From the NCBI GenBank assembly GCA_964640795.1, contig CAZXIN010000006.1, positions 62,001 through 126,000 of the forward strand: a stretch of DNA of 64,000 nucleotides, written 5' to 3'. Origin of the DNA: M269 sp964640795. Its GTDB lineage: Bacteria > Pseudomonadota > Gammaproteobacteria > Enterobacterales > Alteromonadaceae. A program made the position numbers and the translations under genes. How positions within the stretch are numbered: position 1 is the first letter of the stretch; every line of letters begins with the position of its first letter. Under the pieces are notes generated by a model. It searched no databases and was not told the origin of the DNA. It saw only the letters and a program-made list of their open reading frames with translations. Of this stretch, positions 17,887 to 27,291 are shown piece after piece.

Positions 17887-18742
17887 CCGAACCAAATCGG
17901 CTCCAAATAAATGCCAGTACGCAACCACTGATTAATCCAGATGTGTGTGCTGAATTTGCAACGGATACCCAAAGAATATCGGTGTAACCAAGTACAAGCC
18001 AGACTAACATAAAGCCTATCATAGGCTTAGGTAGCCATAAGCCCCAATTCGGTCTTAACCAACCAATCCACCAAACAAATCCAACTAAGCCATAGACAAC
18101 ACCTGATAAGCCCCCAAAATTGGGCCCAGAAATCCAGTACTGAATGACGTTAGGTATGATCGCTGTAATACAAAAAATGATGAGCAGACCACTAAAACCA
18201 AACACGCTTTCAATTTGTTTACCTAAAGTCCACCACCACAATAGATTAAAAGTCACATGCAATGCACCAAAATGGAAGAAAGCTGGACCTAAAAGACGCC
18301 ACCATTGACTATCCTGCATCAACGCAGTGAATGATTGCATTTGCAGTTGTTCAAAAATGGCCCAATGCCCACCTAACGAAGATGCTATGTAAACAATAAG
18401 GCAAATACAGAGGATAAGGCTGGTCAAAGGCACAGCAAGTAAGCCACCTTTGACTTTTAACCAATCAAACTGATGCCCTGTCTTTAATGTAACGGCTTGG
18501 CCAGATTCCCATGCGCTTTGCTGAAATTGTCTATGATCGGGGGTTGATAAGAAATCATGTACATGCTGAATGGCTTCATTTTTTTGAGCCAAATTGTTGA
18601 GCAATACGGCGTGGCCTTCTTCATTAGTTAAAAGCTGATAAGTGACATCAACACCCTTACTCATTAAGAAGTGTATCAGTAGTCGCGCTATATTTTCTTG
18701 TTGAAAACTAACTAATATCAAAGCTTGGTTGTCTTTATTCAT
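17861..18742 (-). CDS. glpG: Rhomboid intramembrane serine protease GlpG
   Basis: 293 residues. An N-terminal cytoplasmic domain (about 1-95) precedes six hydrophobic helices. The catalytic dyad is visible: GLSG with Ser213 and SAHTSG with His266. The L1-loop residues WWRL and the HFGALHVTFNLLWWW stretch (HxxxN) fit GlpG. It cleaves membrane proteins within the bilayer. The start overlaps the end of glpE by 8 bp, so the two are translationally coupled. The 3' end overlaps the FliL-like gene on the opposite strand. Confidence 0.95.
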   Translation of the reverse strand: MNKDNQALILVSFQQENIARLLIHFLMSKGVDVTYQLLTNEEGHAVLLNNLAQKNEAIQHVHDFLSTPDHRQFQQSAWESGQAVTLKTGHQFDWLKVKGGLLAVPLTSLILCICLIVYIASSLGGHWAIFEQLQMQSFTALMQDSQWWRLLGPAFFHFGALHVTFNLLWWWTLGKQIESVFGFSGLLIIFCITAIIPNVIQYWISGPNFGGLSGVVYGLVGFVWWIGWLRPNWGLWLPKPMIGFMLVWLVLGYTDILWVSVANSAHTSGLISGCVLAFIWSRFGSANPDTNTS

Positions 18743-19067
18743 CGATTCCGTTGTCAGGAAATCGCGTTATCCAAGCTTCAAAGCCACCATCCAAGTTGTA
18801 TACTTCGGTAAACCCTTGCTGTAAAAGAAATTGCCCTACTTGTTGACTACTGTGTCCATGGTAACAACAACAAATCACAGGCTTGGTGCGATCCGTGTCG
18901 TTTAAGAACTGTTGAACATTGTCATTAGACAGGTGTTTAGCTCCCTGTATATGACGGGATTCAAAAGATTGTATGTCGCGATTATCAACAACACAGGTGT
19001 TATTATTTTTTAGCATTTCAGCAGCACTTTCCACATCCAAATGCTGTAGTGTTGTGGCATCACTCAT
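18735..19067 (-). CDS. glpE: Thiosulfate sulfurtransferase GlpE
   Basis: 110 residues, a single rhodanese domain. The active-site loop is CYHGHSS with catalytic Cys68, and the C-terminal YNLDGGFEAWITRFP is the family signature. It transfers sulfane sulfur from thiosulfate to cyanide or thioredoxin. Start chosen at the ATG at 19065-19067: AGAGG sits 8 nt upstream and the protein then matches GlpE length (about 108). A longer frame back to 19148 would run into tdh. It lies 10 bp after the tdh stop and overlaps glpG, suggesting a kbl-tdh-glpE-glpG transcription unit. Confidence 0.93.
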   Translation of the reverse strand: MSDATTLQHLDVESAAEMLKNNNTCVVDNRDIQSFESRHIQGAKHLSNDNVQQFLNDTDRTKPVICCCYHGHSSQQVGQFLLQQGFTEVYNLDGGFEAWITRFPDNGIDE

Positions 19068-19077
19068 GACAATACCT

Positions 19078-20103
19078 CTAATCCCAATTGAGTATAACTT
19101 TACCTGATTGGCCCGATGCCATCGTCTCAAAACCGGTTTGAAAATCACTCACGTTATACTGATGAGTGATAATCGGTGATAGATCTAATCCGCCTTGGAT
19201 CAGACTTGCCATCTTATACCAGGTTTCAAACATTTCACGGCCATAGATTCCTTTGATAACCAAGCCTTTAAAAATAACCTGATTCCAATCAATAGCTGTT
19301 TCACCTGGCGGTATCCCCAAAAGAGCGACTTTGCCACCGTGGTTCATCTTATCTAGCATATCATTGAAAGCAACAGGCACCCCCGACATCTCTAAGCCAA
19401 CATCAAATCCTTCGGTCATACCTAAGTCACTCATGACATCGGTAAGAGACTCATCAGCGACATTGACCGCTCGAGTGGCGCCCATTTTTGCAGCTAATTC
19501 AAGGCGGTACGGATTTACATCGGTGATAACGACAAAACGAGCGCCTGCATGTTTAGCCACTGCAGCAGCCATAATACCAATAGGGCCCGCACCCGTAATT
19601 AAGACATCCTCACCAACTAAATCGAATGATAAGGCCGTATGGACTGCATTGCCAAAAGGGTCGAATATCGAAGCTAAATCATCCGAGATATTGTCCGGTA
19701 TTTTAAACGCATTAAAAGCAGGAATAGCTAAGTATTCGGCAAATGCACCTTCACGATTAACACCAACACCAAGTGTATTTCGACAGAGGTGACGGCGGCC
19801 AGCTCGACAGTTTCGACAGTGTCCACAAGTAATATGGCCTTCACCAGACACTCTATCACCAATTTCAAAACCGCGAACTTCTTGCCCTATATCGACAACT
19901 TCACCAACATACTCATGACCTACAGTCATAGGCACAGGAATAGTTTTTTGTGACCAATCATCCCAATGATAAATATGCATGTCCGTGCCACAGATTGCTG
20001 TTTTACGAATTTTGATCAATAGATCATTGTGACCTACTTTAGGCTTTTCCGCCTCAGTCATCCAAATGCCGGGTTTGGCATGTAATTTAGCTAAAGCACG
20101 CAT
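19078..20103 (-). CDS. tdh: L-threonine 3-dehydrogenase
   Basis: 341 residues, identical in length to E. coli Tdh. It oxidises L-threonine to 2-amino-3-ketobutyrate with NAD+. Medium-chain dehydrogenase fold: catalytic-zinc ligands C38 (ICGTDMHIYHWDDW) and GHE (VGHEYVGEVVD), the structural-zinc cysteines in CGHCRNCRAGRRHLC, and the NAD-binding ITGAGPIGIMAAAVA. The product is passed to Kbl, encoded just upstream; the kbl TAA and tdh ATG share one base. Both make glycine and acetyl-CoA from threonine. Confidence 0.97.
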   Translation of the reverse strand: MRALAKLHAKPGIWMTEAEKPKVGHNDLLIKIRKTAICGTDMHIYHWDDWSQKTIPVPMTVGHEYVGEVVDIGQEVRGFEIGDRVSGEGHITCGHCRNCRAGRRHLCRNTLGVGVNREGAFAEYLAIPAFNAFKIPDNISDDLASIFDPFGNAVHTALSFDLVGEDVLITGAGPIGIMAAAVAKHAGARFVVITDVNPYRLELAAKMGATRAVNVADESLTDVMSDLGMTEGFDVGLEMSGVPVAFNDMLDKMNHGGKVALLGIPPGETAIDWNQVIFKGLVIKGIYGREMFETWYKMASLIQGGLDLSPIITHQYNVSDFQTGFETMASGQSGKVILNWD

Positions 20104-21296
20104 TAAATGACTCCTAATTCTTTACCAACTTCAATAAATGCATCTACCGCGAAGTCAACTTGCTCTAGACTATGCGCTGCTGACATTTGTGTCCGGATAC
20201 GTGCTTTACCTTTAGGCACCACGGGGAAAGAGAAGCCTACAACATATACACCTCTTTTAAGCATCTTATCTGCCATTTCACTGGCTAGCTTAGCATCACC
20301 CAACATCACTGGAATAATGGGATGATCTTTACCTTCTAGTGTAAACCCTGCGTCCGTCATGCGTGTCCTAAAGCGCTCACTGTTAGCTTTCAGTTTCGCT
20401 CGCAACTCACTACCACTCTCAAGTAGTGACATAACCTCAAGCGATGCAGAGACAATGGCAGGCGCAACAGAATTGGAAAACAAATAAGGGCGAGAGCGCT
20501 GCCTTAACCAAGCAATCACCTCTTTCTTACCGGATGTATAGCCGCCTGAAGCGCCACCAAGCGCTTTACCAAGTGTACCGGTAAGAATGTCAACACGACC
20601 CATAACATCGCAGTATTCGTGACTACCGCGACCATTTTCGCCAACAAAACCCGTCGCATGACAATCATCGACCATCACCATGGCGTCATATTTGTCAGCT
20701 AAGTCACAAATAGCACCAAGGTCAGCAATAATGCCGTCCATTGAGAAGACACCATCGGTAGCAATAAGCTTAAATCGGGCGCCATTTTCAGTCGCTTTTT
20801 GTAGCTGCTCTTCAAGTTCTTGCATATTGTTGTTAGCGTAACGATAACGCTGTGCTTTTGATAATCGTACACCATCGATAATACTCGCGTGGTTTAACGC
20901 ATCTGAAATAATGGCGTCTTCAGCCGTTAGAATGGTTTCAAACAGGCCACCATTGGCGTCAAAGCATGAGGGATATAAAATAGTATCTTCTGTACCTAAA
21001 AAGCTGCTGAGTTTATTCTCAAGCTCTTTATGTATATCTTGAGTTCCACAGATAAAGCGCACAGATGCCATACCAAAACCGTGGCTGTCTAACCCTTTCT
21101 TCGCTGCGGCGATCAATGTTTCGTTGTTCGCTAGCCCTAGGTAATTATTGGCGCAAAAGTTCAAAACATTAGGTGCACTTTGCGTTTGGATCTTTGCTTG
21201 TTGTTGACTCGTTATCACACGTTCATTTTTAAACAGTCCTTGCTCATGCAAGTCGTCCAATTGGTTTTGAAGATAATCAGTAAATGCTTGAGTCAC
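20103..21296 (-). CDS. kbl: Glycine C-acetyltransferase (2-amino-3-ketobutyrate CoA ligase)
   Basis: 397 residues, matching E. coli Kbl (398). A PLP enzyme of the alpha-oxoamine synthase family that converts 2-amino-3-ketobutyrate + CoA to glycine + acetyl-CoA. Signatures: NFCANNYLGLANN, VMVDDCHATGFVGENGRGS (PLP-pocket Asp and His), and the PLP lysine in LTGTLGKALGGASGGY. The start is GTG with a strong AGGAGA about 6 nt upstream. First gene of the kbl-tdh unit. Confidence 0.97.
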   Translation of the reverse strand: MTQAFTDYLQNQLDDLHEQGLFKNERVITSQQQAKIQTQSAPNVLNFCANNYLGLANNETLIAAAKKGLDSHGFGMASVRFICGTQDIHKELENKLSSFLGTEDTILYPSCFDANGGLFETILTAEDAIISDALNHASIIDGVRLSKAQRYRYANNNMQELEEQLQKATENGARFKLIATDGVFSMDGIIADLGAICDLADKYDAMVMVDDCHATGFVGENGRGSHEYCDVMGRVDILTGTLGKALGGASGGYTSGKKEVIAWLRQRSRPYLFSNSVAPAIVSASLEVMSLLESGSELRAKLKANSERFRTRMTDAGFTLEGKDHPIIPVMLGDAKLASEMADKMLKRGVYVVGFSFPVVPKGKARIRTQMSAAHSLEQVDFAVDAFIEVGKELGVI

Positions 21297-21492
21297 GTTT
21301 TGCTCTCCTAGGGGCTTTGGTGAAATGATTAGAACAGGCTAAAGCTGCATTTCTCTATTCTGACCATTATACAGCCAGAACCGAGCGCATACCGCTAAAG
21401 AACAATCTTATATTCGGAAAACTTGTAACCTTTATATTACGTAACATGGTAGAGATGCGAGGTATTATTTATCAGGTAGGATATGTTTTAGT

Positions 21493-23940
21493 TTATCTGG
21501 ATTGCTCAATACCACTCCAAACGCCTTCTATCCAATCTCGACTGAGTGCATCCATCAAGTCTGATTCAGCAATAGGTTTGGAAAAAAGGTAACCTTGCGC
21601 CATCTCACAATTGTAACCTCTGAGCTGACGCAGTTGTGCTCGTGTCTCAACGCCCTCCGCGATGACATGCATACCTAAACTTCTGACCATACCGACGGTT
21701 GATTCAACTATTTGCATATCTGCTTTATTGTCCATCATGCCGGTAATAAAGCTTCGGTCAATTTTGATAATATCGACGGGCATTTTCTTGAGATAACTGA
21801 GAGACGAGTAGCCTGTGCCGAAGTCATCAATAGAAAAAGTAATGCCTAAAGCACGAATTTGTTGCATAACACTGAGTGTTTTCTCGAAATCTACGACCAG
21901 AGAGCGCTCAGTTAGTTCTAGCTCAAGTTGTTCAGGCTCTACGGTATATTGCTCTAGAAGGTTAGTTAAGAAAGGGAGCAATTCAGGGTCTAAAAACTGA
22001 GAAGCAGACATATTGACGGCTATTTTTTGTCTGCCGAACCCGGCTAATGCCATATTTTGCAGTATTTCAAAGCTGCGTTTTAAGCCCCAATACCCTAGAA
22101 CAATCATATGTTCTGAGTTTTCGAGTACCGGAATGAAGTCATCGGGGGCTATCATTCCCCGCACGGGGTGCTTCCATCTCAATAGCGCTTCAAAACCAAC
22201 TAACTGGCCTGTATTGATATCAATTTGAGGTTGCAATGCGAAGAAAAAGTGACTCTCTTTTAGTGCTTCATGAACCTCACTTTCTAGTAGTACTTTCTTA
22301 GCTACACGCTGATACATATTGTCATCAAAAACTTGATATGCAGCGCCCCCTTTGTCTTTGGCGTCATACATCGCAACATCAGCTTGTCGAATTAAGTCTT
22401 CGGTACTACAGTCGCGGTCGTTGGTCATTGAGATACCAATACTGGTCGACATATAGAACCGGCTATTATCTAGCTGAATGGGTTCCCTAAATTTTTGCAA
22501 AATATGGTCAGCTAATGATTCGAGTTGTGCAGCATTTTCAACCGACGGTACCATGACCAAAAACTCATCCCCGCCAAAGCGGCAGACGATATCTGTACTG
22601 GTGATTGCTTTTTTCAAGCGCTTGGAGACTTCTTGTAGCAGGACATCACCGATAGTGTGCCCACGACTGTCGTTAACTTTTTTAAAATCATCGAGATCAA
22701 GGAAGAGTAGCCCTACAAAACGCTCATCGCCTTGGAGTGTTTGAAACGCTTTACGTAGCTGGAAATTAAGCATGTTACGATTAGGTAGCCCTGTAATAAG
22801 GTCGTACATGGCTATGTTTTCTAGTTCTCTTGTGCGCTGATCTATTTCTTTGTCTAAAAACTCTAGCTCATCACTAAGTTTTTCAGCAGAGTCATTTAAA
22901 TAGTCTATTTCGTCGATAAACCAACGGCTCTCCTCAGGCTTATTGCTTCTAAATGTTTTGTAGTCATGCTCTGCAAGCAATGGCAGGTTCCTAGCTAACT
23001 TCAACATGCGTACACGCACTCGATAAGTGAGCAACAACATGAGTGCGCTTAATACGATAAACAAAGTTAAGGCGATGATGAAGGCAACGTTTTGTATACG
23101 TTGATAATTAACGACATAAGAAGAGATATCTTCGACGATAAAAATGAAACTATTGTGCTCACCATCATTAAGAGGGACTAAGTTGGCTAAATAATGTATG
23201 TCGTTGAACTTAATGCGTGCGCCTGACGTAAGGAGAGTATTCATGTTCAATGTATCGCCGGCGGTATTGATGACATTGCTCATCTGTTGGTGTAGTGAGG
23301 GGGATAGTGGTGGCAATATAGCGAGTTCTTTTACTAACTCTTGTCCCGAAAAGCTGCCTTGATTTGTCGTTACGATAGCTAAATCTGCGCCAGTTGATTG
23401 ATTAAGAAAAGCTAATACTTCCAGCATGGAATGGCTTACTGCCAGATAAGCAATTTCACCGTCATTAGTTAAAACTGGCAACGACAACAATAAATCGCAT
23501 TCTTCATGGCAAATGATTTTAGAGACTGGCGCTTGCTGCTGAATAGTCTCGGCTGTCATATCAACAACGTCGCTACTTAATGCGGTCGATGCGAATAACG
23601 TTTTAAATTTGTCATCTAACAACCATAAGTCGCTCATATTCCATTGCAATTGCAAAAAGTCGAACTCCTCATTTAGTCCAGTAATAATGCTGCTTAAATG
23701 GTTCCCTTTTGTAGCCTTTAGCTCCACATAGGATTCGAGTGATGTCTCTATACGATTGCGTACAATTTCATGCAGAAGTGTGTATTGCTGAATGGCAAGT
23801 CGCCTCTTTTGCAGTTGTTGCCATTCAAAATCATCTTGTATTTTGACAAACCATAGGCGTGTAATGAGCGCACCTGTCATAAGGAGCATGACAATAAGTA
23901 ACGTCAGTAATTTAAAAGGTAAACTGACAAAAGGCTTCAT
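21493..23940 (-). CDS. Periplasmic-sensing GGDEF-EAL protein
   Basis: About 815 residues. TM1 at about 10-30, a periplasmic sensor of about 255 residues (two cysteines in CHEEC could pair), TM2 at about 285-308, and a coiled linker. A GGDEF domain has the intact motif CRFGGDEF (about 458-462), but the RxxD inhibitory site is TSTD. An EAL domain follows with GFEALLRWKHP, DDFGTGYSSLSYLKK and VIAEGVET. Both domains look catalytically competent, so the net effect on c-di-GMP is unknown. The ATG at 23938-23940 has AGG about 9 nt upstream and is preferred to an upstream TTG. It is the last gene of a three-gene operon, 9 bp after the porin. Confidence 0.94.
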   Translation of the reverse strand: MKPFVSLPFKLLTLLIVMLLMTGALITRLWFVKIQDDFEWQQLQKRRLAIQQYTLLHEIVRNRIETSLESYVELKATKGNHLSSIITGLNEEFDFLQLQWNMSDLWLLDDKFKTLFASTALSSDVVDMTAETIQQQAPVSKIICHEECDLLLSLPVLTNDGEIAYLAVSHSMLEVLAFLNQSTGADLAIVTTNQGSFSGQELVKELAILPPLSPSLHQQMSNVINTAGDTLNMNTLLTSGARIKFNDIHYLANLVPLNDGEHNSFIFIVEDISSYVVNYQRIQNVAFIIALTLFIVLSALMLLLTYRVRVRMLKLARNLPLLAEHDYKTFRSNKPEESRWFIDEIDYLNDSAEKLSDELEFLDKEIDQRTRELENIAMYDLITGLPNRNMLNFQLRKAFQTLQGDERFVGLLFLDLDDFKKVNDSRGHTIGDVLLQEVSKRLKKAITSTDIVCRFGGDEFLVMVPSVENAAQLESLADHILQKFREPIQLDNSRFYMSTSIGISMTNDRDCSTEDLIRQADVAMYDAKDKGGAAYQVFDDNMYQRVAKKVLLESEVHEALKESHFFFALQPQIDINTGQLVGFEALLRWKHPVRGMIAPDDFIPVLENSEHMIVLGYWGLKRSFEILQNMALAGFGRQKIAVNMSASQFLDPELLPFLTNLLEQYTVEPEQLELELTERSLVVDFEKTLSVMQQIRALGITFSIDDFGTGYSSLSYLKKMPVDIIKIDRSFITGMMDNKADMQIVESTVGMVRSLGMHVIAEGVETRAQLRQLRGYNCEMAQGYLFSKPIAESDLMDALSRDWIEGVWSGIEQSR

Positions 23941-23949
23941 ATTCAATAC

Positions 23950-25125
23950 CTAAAACCAATAGGTCGCTTGAAGAGCGAAAATACTGTTGTACTCTTCGGA
24001 GTTGTTGGCAACATCTTGGAAAATAGATGGATTGATTCTGCCAGCACCCCTTACGCGGTGATATTCAGCCTGAAGCCGAAAGTTATGCTGTACATGCCAA
24101 GTTAAACCTAATGTGCCTGTATCATGGAAGCCAAAGTGGTTAGGAATCCCCGTTGTTGCTTGAAGCTGCGTACCATTGCGGTCATCTTTATCTAAGTCTA
24201 GTAAATCTATTCTGGCAAGTAGGGTGATTTGAGGGCTTAGAAAATACCGTGCTTGCACATACCCGCCTTGCCCGAGTGAATCGCGCAGAAAGCCTGGCGC
24301 CAAGATGCCTCTAAAGATAACCCTCTCTTGTAATATTTCACTGGTTAAGTCCCACTTCTCCGCGGCATATTGCATTGTTAACATAAACCGTTGCACAGTC
24401 GCCAGACCACTTTGTAGGACGTCTTGTTCGCCAGCATTATAGCTAAAGTCTGACTCCATAAGACTAATACCAATTTGCAATGGACCTGCATTTGGGCTTA
24501 GGAAGGTACTAAACTGATGAACAAAGTCTTGGTCAGTACTGCCAGTCGATAAGTCACTGAAAAAGTCGCGAGTCTGATCTCGGCTAACAGGTGAATTACC
24601 GTAGCTCCAATTAAACTCCCATTCACCGATGTTGTTGCTGTAATTTCCAACCAATGCAGCGCCATCACTACCTACGGCTATATCCCTAAAACCATCAAAG
24701 TAAACCGACTGAGGCAGTATAATTGAGGGGCGAGTATGTGGAACATCCCTAGTAGCAGAATATAACCAGTGATAGTTCTTATATCGCCCTAAATGTAAAT
24801 TTAAACTGAGTGATGTTTCGTCAAACAAGTCAAAATCTGCGAATAAGTAGTCAAGGCGAGCCCCTTCAGGGTAACGGTTGCCACCGTTGAGGTAAACGGC
24901 TTGTCCAGCTATGCGTATGGAGGGCGTTAAATCTATCGATCCGTTGATACCTAACTCAGTTAGCTTAAGGTTGAACTCATCATCAGGATCGACAAAGGAT
25001 GTATCTTTTGTGTGAATCAACCCTTGTGCAACGAACCCATGCCAGTTCACATTTGCTATTACATTCCAAGGAAACATAATGAAGGTAACAACTAAAACAG
25101 TATTTTTACCGAAAAGTCTATTCAC
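23950..25125 (-). CDS. Outer-membrane porin-like beta-barrel protein
   Basis: 391 residues. An N-terminal signal peptide ends near VIANVN (residue about 25). The rest is alternating amphipathic strands ending in an aromatic C-terminus (LQATYWF), as in outer-membrane barrels. I do not recognise a named family; the order binding protein, porin, GGDEF-EAL suggests it admits or senses the same ligand. The GTG start overlaps the end of the upstream gene by 8 bp, with AAGGAG about 9 nt before it. The stop is only 9 bp before the GGDEF-EAL start. Confidence 0.82.
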   Translation of the reverse strand: MNRLFGKNTVLVVTFIMFPWNVIANVNWHGFVAQGLIHTKDTSFVDPDDEFNLKLTELGINGSIDLTPSIRIAGQAVYLNGGNRYPEGARLDYLFADFDLFDETSLSLNLHLGRYKNYHWLYSATRDVPHTRPSIILPQSVYFDGFRDIAVGSDGAALVGNYSNNIGEWEFNWSYGNSPVSRDQTRDFFSDLSTGSTDQDFVHQFSTFLSPNAGPLQIGISLMESDFSYNAGEQDVLQSGLATVQRFMLTMQYAAEKWDLTSEILQERVIFRGILAPGFLRDSLGQGGYVQARYFLSPQITLLARIDLLDLDKDDRNGTQLQATTGIPNHFGFHDTGTLGLTWHVQHNFRLQAEYHRVRGAGRINPSIFQDVANNSEEYNSIFALQATYWF

Positions 25126-25582
25126 CAGTGCTTACTCCTTCGAGAGTGATAACCTTTATGCCATCCGTCGGCTTGTATTCTTTAACATAGCCTATGGCAC
25201 CTGGGGTTGCTGCAATTCTTTCGATCATCTCTTGATCATCACTTACAACATAAGGAGCGTCACCTAAGCCCGAATAGACGAGTTTGTTCCATTGTCTTTC
25301 AAGTTGATAAGGGAAAAAGCCTAATACTGATTGACAAAAAGTGCGATGAACATCAGAGTTTTTCTCCATCACAAACACTTTAATAGGATCGCCTACGGGC
25401 CACTTAGTTTGGCGCATAATAAAAATTCGGCGTAGGCTCTTTTTACTCAACGAAGAATCAACGACAGACGTATTCGCAATGAGAGTTGCCGACATTGATT
25501 GCATCGAGAAGAATGCTAGGCTCAATCCTAATAATAGAGAGATGCCAATATTCCTCGCTTTTAGGCAATAGCCTTTATACAC
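25118..25582 (-). CDS. Short PstS-like periplasmic substrate-binding protein
   Basis: 154 residues with a signal peptide (core LLLGLSLAFFS, cleavage near MSA|TL, residue 32). The mature part resembles the phosphate-binding PstS-like superfamily reduced to about 120 residues: LSKKSLRRIFIMRQTKWPVG, ... IKVFVMEKNSDVHRTFC, ... and the C-terminal ATPGAIGYV, which is characteristic of PBP domains. It lacks any ABC permease or ATPase partner nearby, so a sensor or ligand-presenting role is more likely than transport. Start GTG with GGAG 8 nt upstream. First gene of the operon; no Pho box was seen by eye. Confidence 0.83.
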   Translation of the reverse strand: MYKGYCLKARNIGISLLLGLSLAFFSMQSMSATLIANTSVVDSSLSKKSLRRIFIMRQTKWPVGDPIKVFVMEKNSDVHRTFCQSVLGFFPYQLERQWNKLVYSGLGDAPYVVSDDQEMIERIAATPGAIGYVKEYKPTDGIKVITLEGVSTGE

Positions 25583-25992
25583 TCAGACAACTCCATTATT
25601 GACAATTACACTACTCTAAGAATAGCGGGAAGATTTTGATACGGAAAGAAAAATACCATTTTATACCCATCTATTGGAAGAATAAATTGATACATGAGTA
25701 ATCATATGACCATATCGGCCTAATTAGCATTTACTTAATGAATAAATGACTAAGATTCCAAAGCGTTGGGCCATATTAATCAATGAGTTAGTAAACGCAA
25801 GCAATTGTTCAATATAGCGATGCTAGAATGCAATAGGTAGAAAAATTGATGGTATATAAATTTAACTTTTTATGATTTCGTTTATAACAACTACCTGCCT
25901 GACAATTAGGTGGATATCATATGTTATTCATAAGAGCATGCTGACCTTTTCTTTACACATCTTGTTCTATATAAAGGTTTAAAAAATAATTC
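25583..25992. other. 410-bp AT-rich divergent spacer before waaA
   Basis: No coding region, repeat or terminator was recognised. It separates the binding-protein operon (minus strand) from waaA (plus strand) and must hold both promoters; no strong -35/-10 pair stood out. Confidence 0.5.
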
Positions 25993-27291
25993 ATGAGCAG
26001 TGACTTCAAACCAACAATGAAACAACGGCTAGCGCTTGTTGCTTACACCTGTGTTATGGCATTACTAACACCTTTGTTGATTCTGCATACCTTGATAAAA
26101 ACGGCCATCAAGGCAGACGGATACGACATGAGAAAGCTAGAACGTTTTGGCTTGATCAGAGGTGATTTTCGAACTGGCGGAATTTGGGTGCATTGTGTGT
26201 CGGTGGGTGAAGTTGCGGTGGCTTCTTTTGTGATTGAAAGACTACTAAAAGAAACCCCTGACCTCACGGTTACCATAACAACAACAACACATACTGGTTC
26301 TCAGAGCGTCTTGAAGCGCTTTGGTGATCGTGTTCAACATTGTTACTTACCTTATGACTTTTCACTTTTCGTTAGCCTGACTTTGGCAAAGATACAACCC
26401 ACAGTGTTGTGGGTTACAGAAGTTGAACTTTGGCCCATTTTGATTCACCAATGCTGGAAGAAAAATATACCGACTGCTGTGATCAATGCTCGAATGACCG
26501 ATAGATCAATCAAGGGCTACGAGAAAGTATCTGCTATTTTTGTGCCTATGCTACAGAAGCTTACTCTAGTTTGTGCGCAAGGTAAGAGGGACTATGATAA
26601 TTACCTTAAACTTGGTATGCCCGAAGAAAAGCTCGCACTGACCAACAACATCAAATTCGATATTGATGTGCCTATGAAAGAGTTAAATAACACCGATTTA
26701 AACAAAAAGTACAATCCAAGAAACAAATTGGTTTTCTTAGCTGGTAGCACGCATGAGCCGGAAGAAAGTGTGGTATTGGAAGCGTTTGAAGCCTGCCTAT
26801 CCAACCATTCGAATTTACTATTGTTACTCGTACCGAGACATCCACAACGTTTTGATGCAGTTTATAGACTTTGTCAAGAACGCCATTTAAAGGCTTGTAG
26901 GGTCAGTGAATCGATAGAAGAGGATGCCAATATTGTGCTGGTGGATGAAATGGGGGTACTGAGTCAGCTTTATCAAATAGCGCAATTTTCATTTGTAGGT
27001 GGCAGTATTGCGCCAAGAGGTGGGCACAATGCGTTGGAGGCGGCAGTATGTGCTGTGCCTATTCTTATGGGTAGTAGCACCGACAATAACCCAGAGATTT
27101 GCCAAACATTAAAGGACGTTGGGGCTATTACAACGGTTAACACAAGCGCTCAGGTTCAACAGGTGCTCTCTCAGTGGCTTTTGAATCCTGAGGTGGCTCA
27201 AATGCGCGGTGAGTGTGGTAAGAAAGCCATTGAAGCCAATGCAGGAGCTGTAGACAAAACTATAGCAATAGTGCGTCAATTTGTGCTTTGA
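25993..27291 (+). CDS. waaA: Kdo transferase WaaA
   Basis: 432 residues. It adds 3-deoxy-D-manno-octulosonic acid to lipid IV-A, the first step of LPS core assembly, at the cytoplasmic face of the inner membrane. An N-terminal membrane anchor (about 13-33) is followed by the GT30 fold: WVHCVSVGEVAVASF with the catalytic Glu, TEVELWPILIHQC, NARMTDRSIKGY, and the C-terminal FVGGSIAPRGGHNALEAA. The last 32 bp overlap the end of the convergent GT9 gene. Confidence 0.96.
   Translation: MSSDFKPTMKQRLALVAYTCVMALLTPLLILHTLIKTAIKADGYDMRKLERFGLIRGDFRTGGIWVHCVSVGEVAVASFVIERLLKETPDLTVTITTTTHTGSQSVLKRFGDRVQHCYLPYDFSLFVSLTLAKIQPTVLWVTEVELWPILIHQCWKKNIPTAVINARMTDRSIKGYEKVSAIFVPMLQKLTLVCAQGKRDYDNYLKLGMPEEKLALTNNIKFDIDVPMKELNNTDLNKKYNPRNKLVFLAGSTHEPEESVVLEAFEACLSNHSNLLLLLVPRHPQRFDAVYRLCQERHLKACRVSESIEEDANIVLVDEMGVLSQLYQIAQFSFVGGSIAPRGGHNALEAAVCAVPILMGSSTDNNPEICQTLKDVGAITTVNTSAQVQQVLSQWLLNPEVAQMRGECGKKAIEANAGAVDKTIAIVRQFVL

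Noticed and set aside
25583..25720. Pho box before the PstS-like gene
   Set aside because: No direct-repeat CTGTCAT-type sequence was found by eye.
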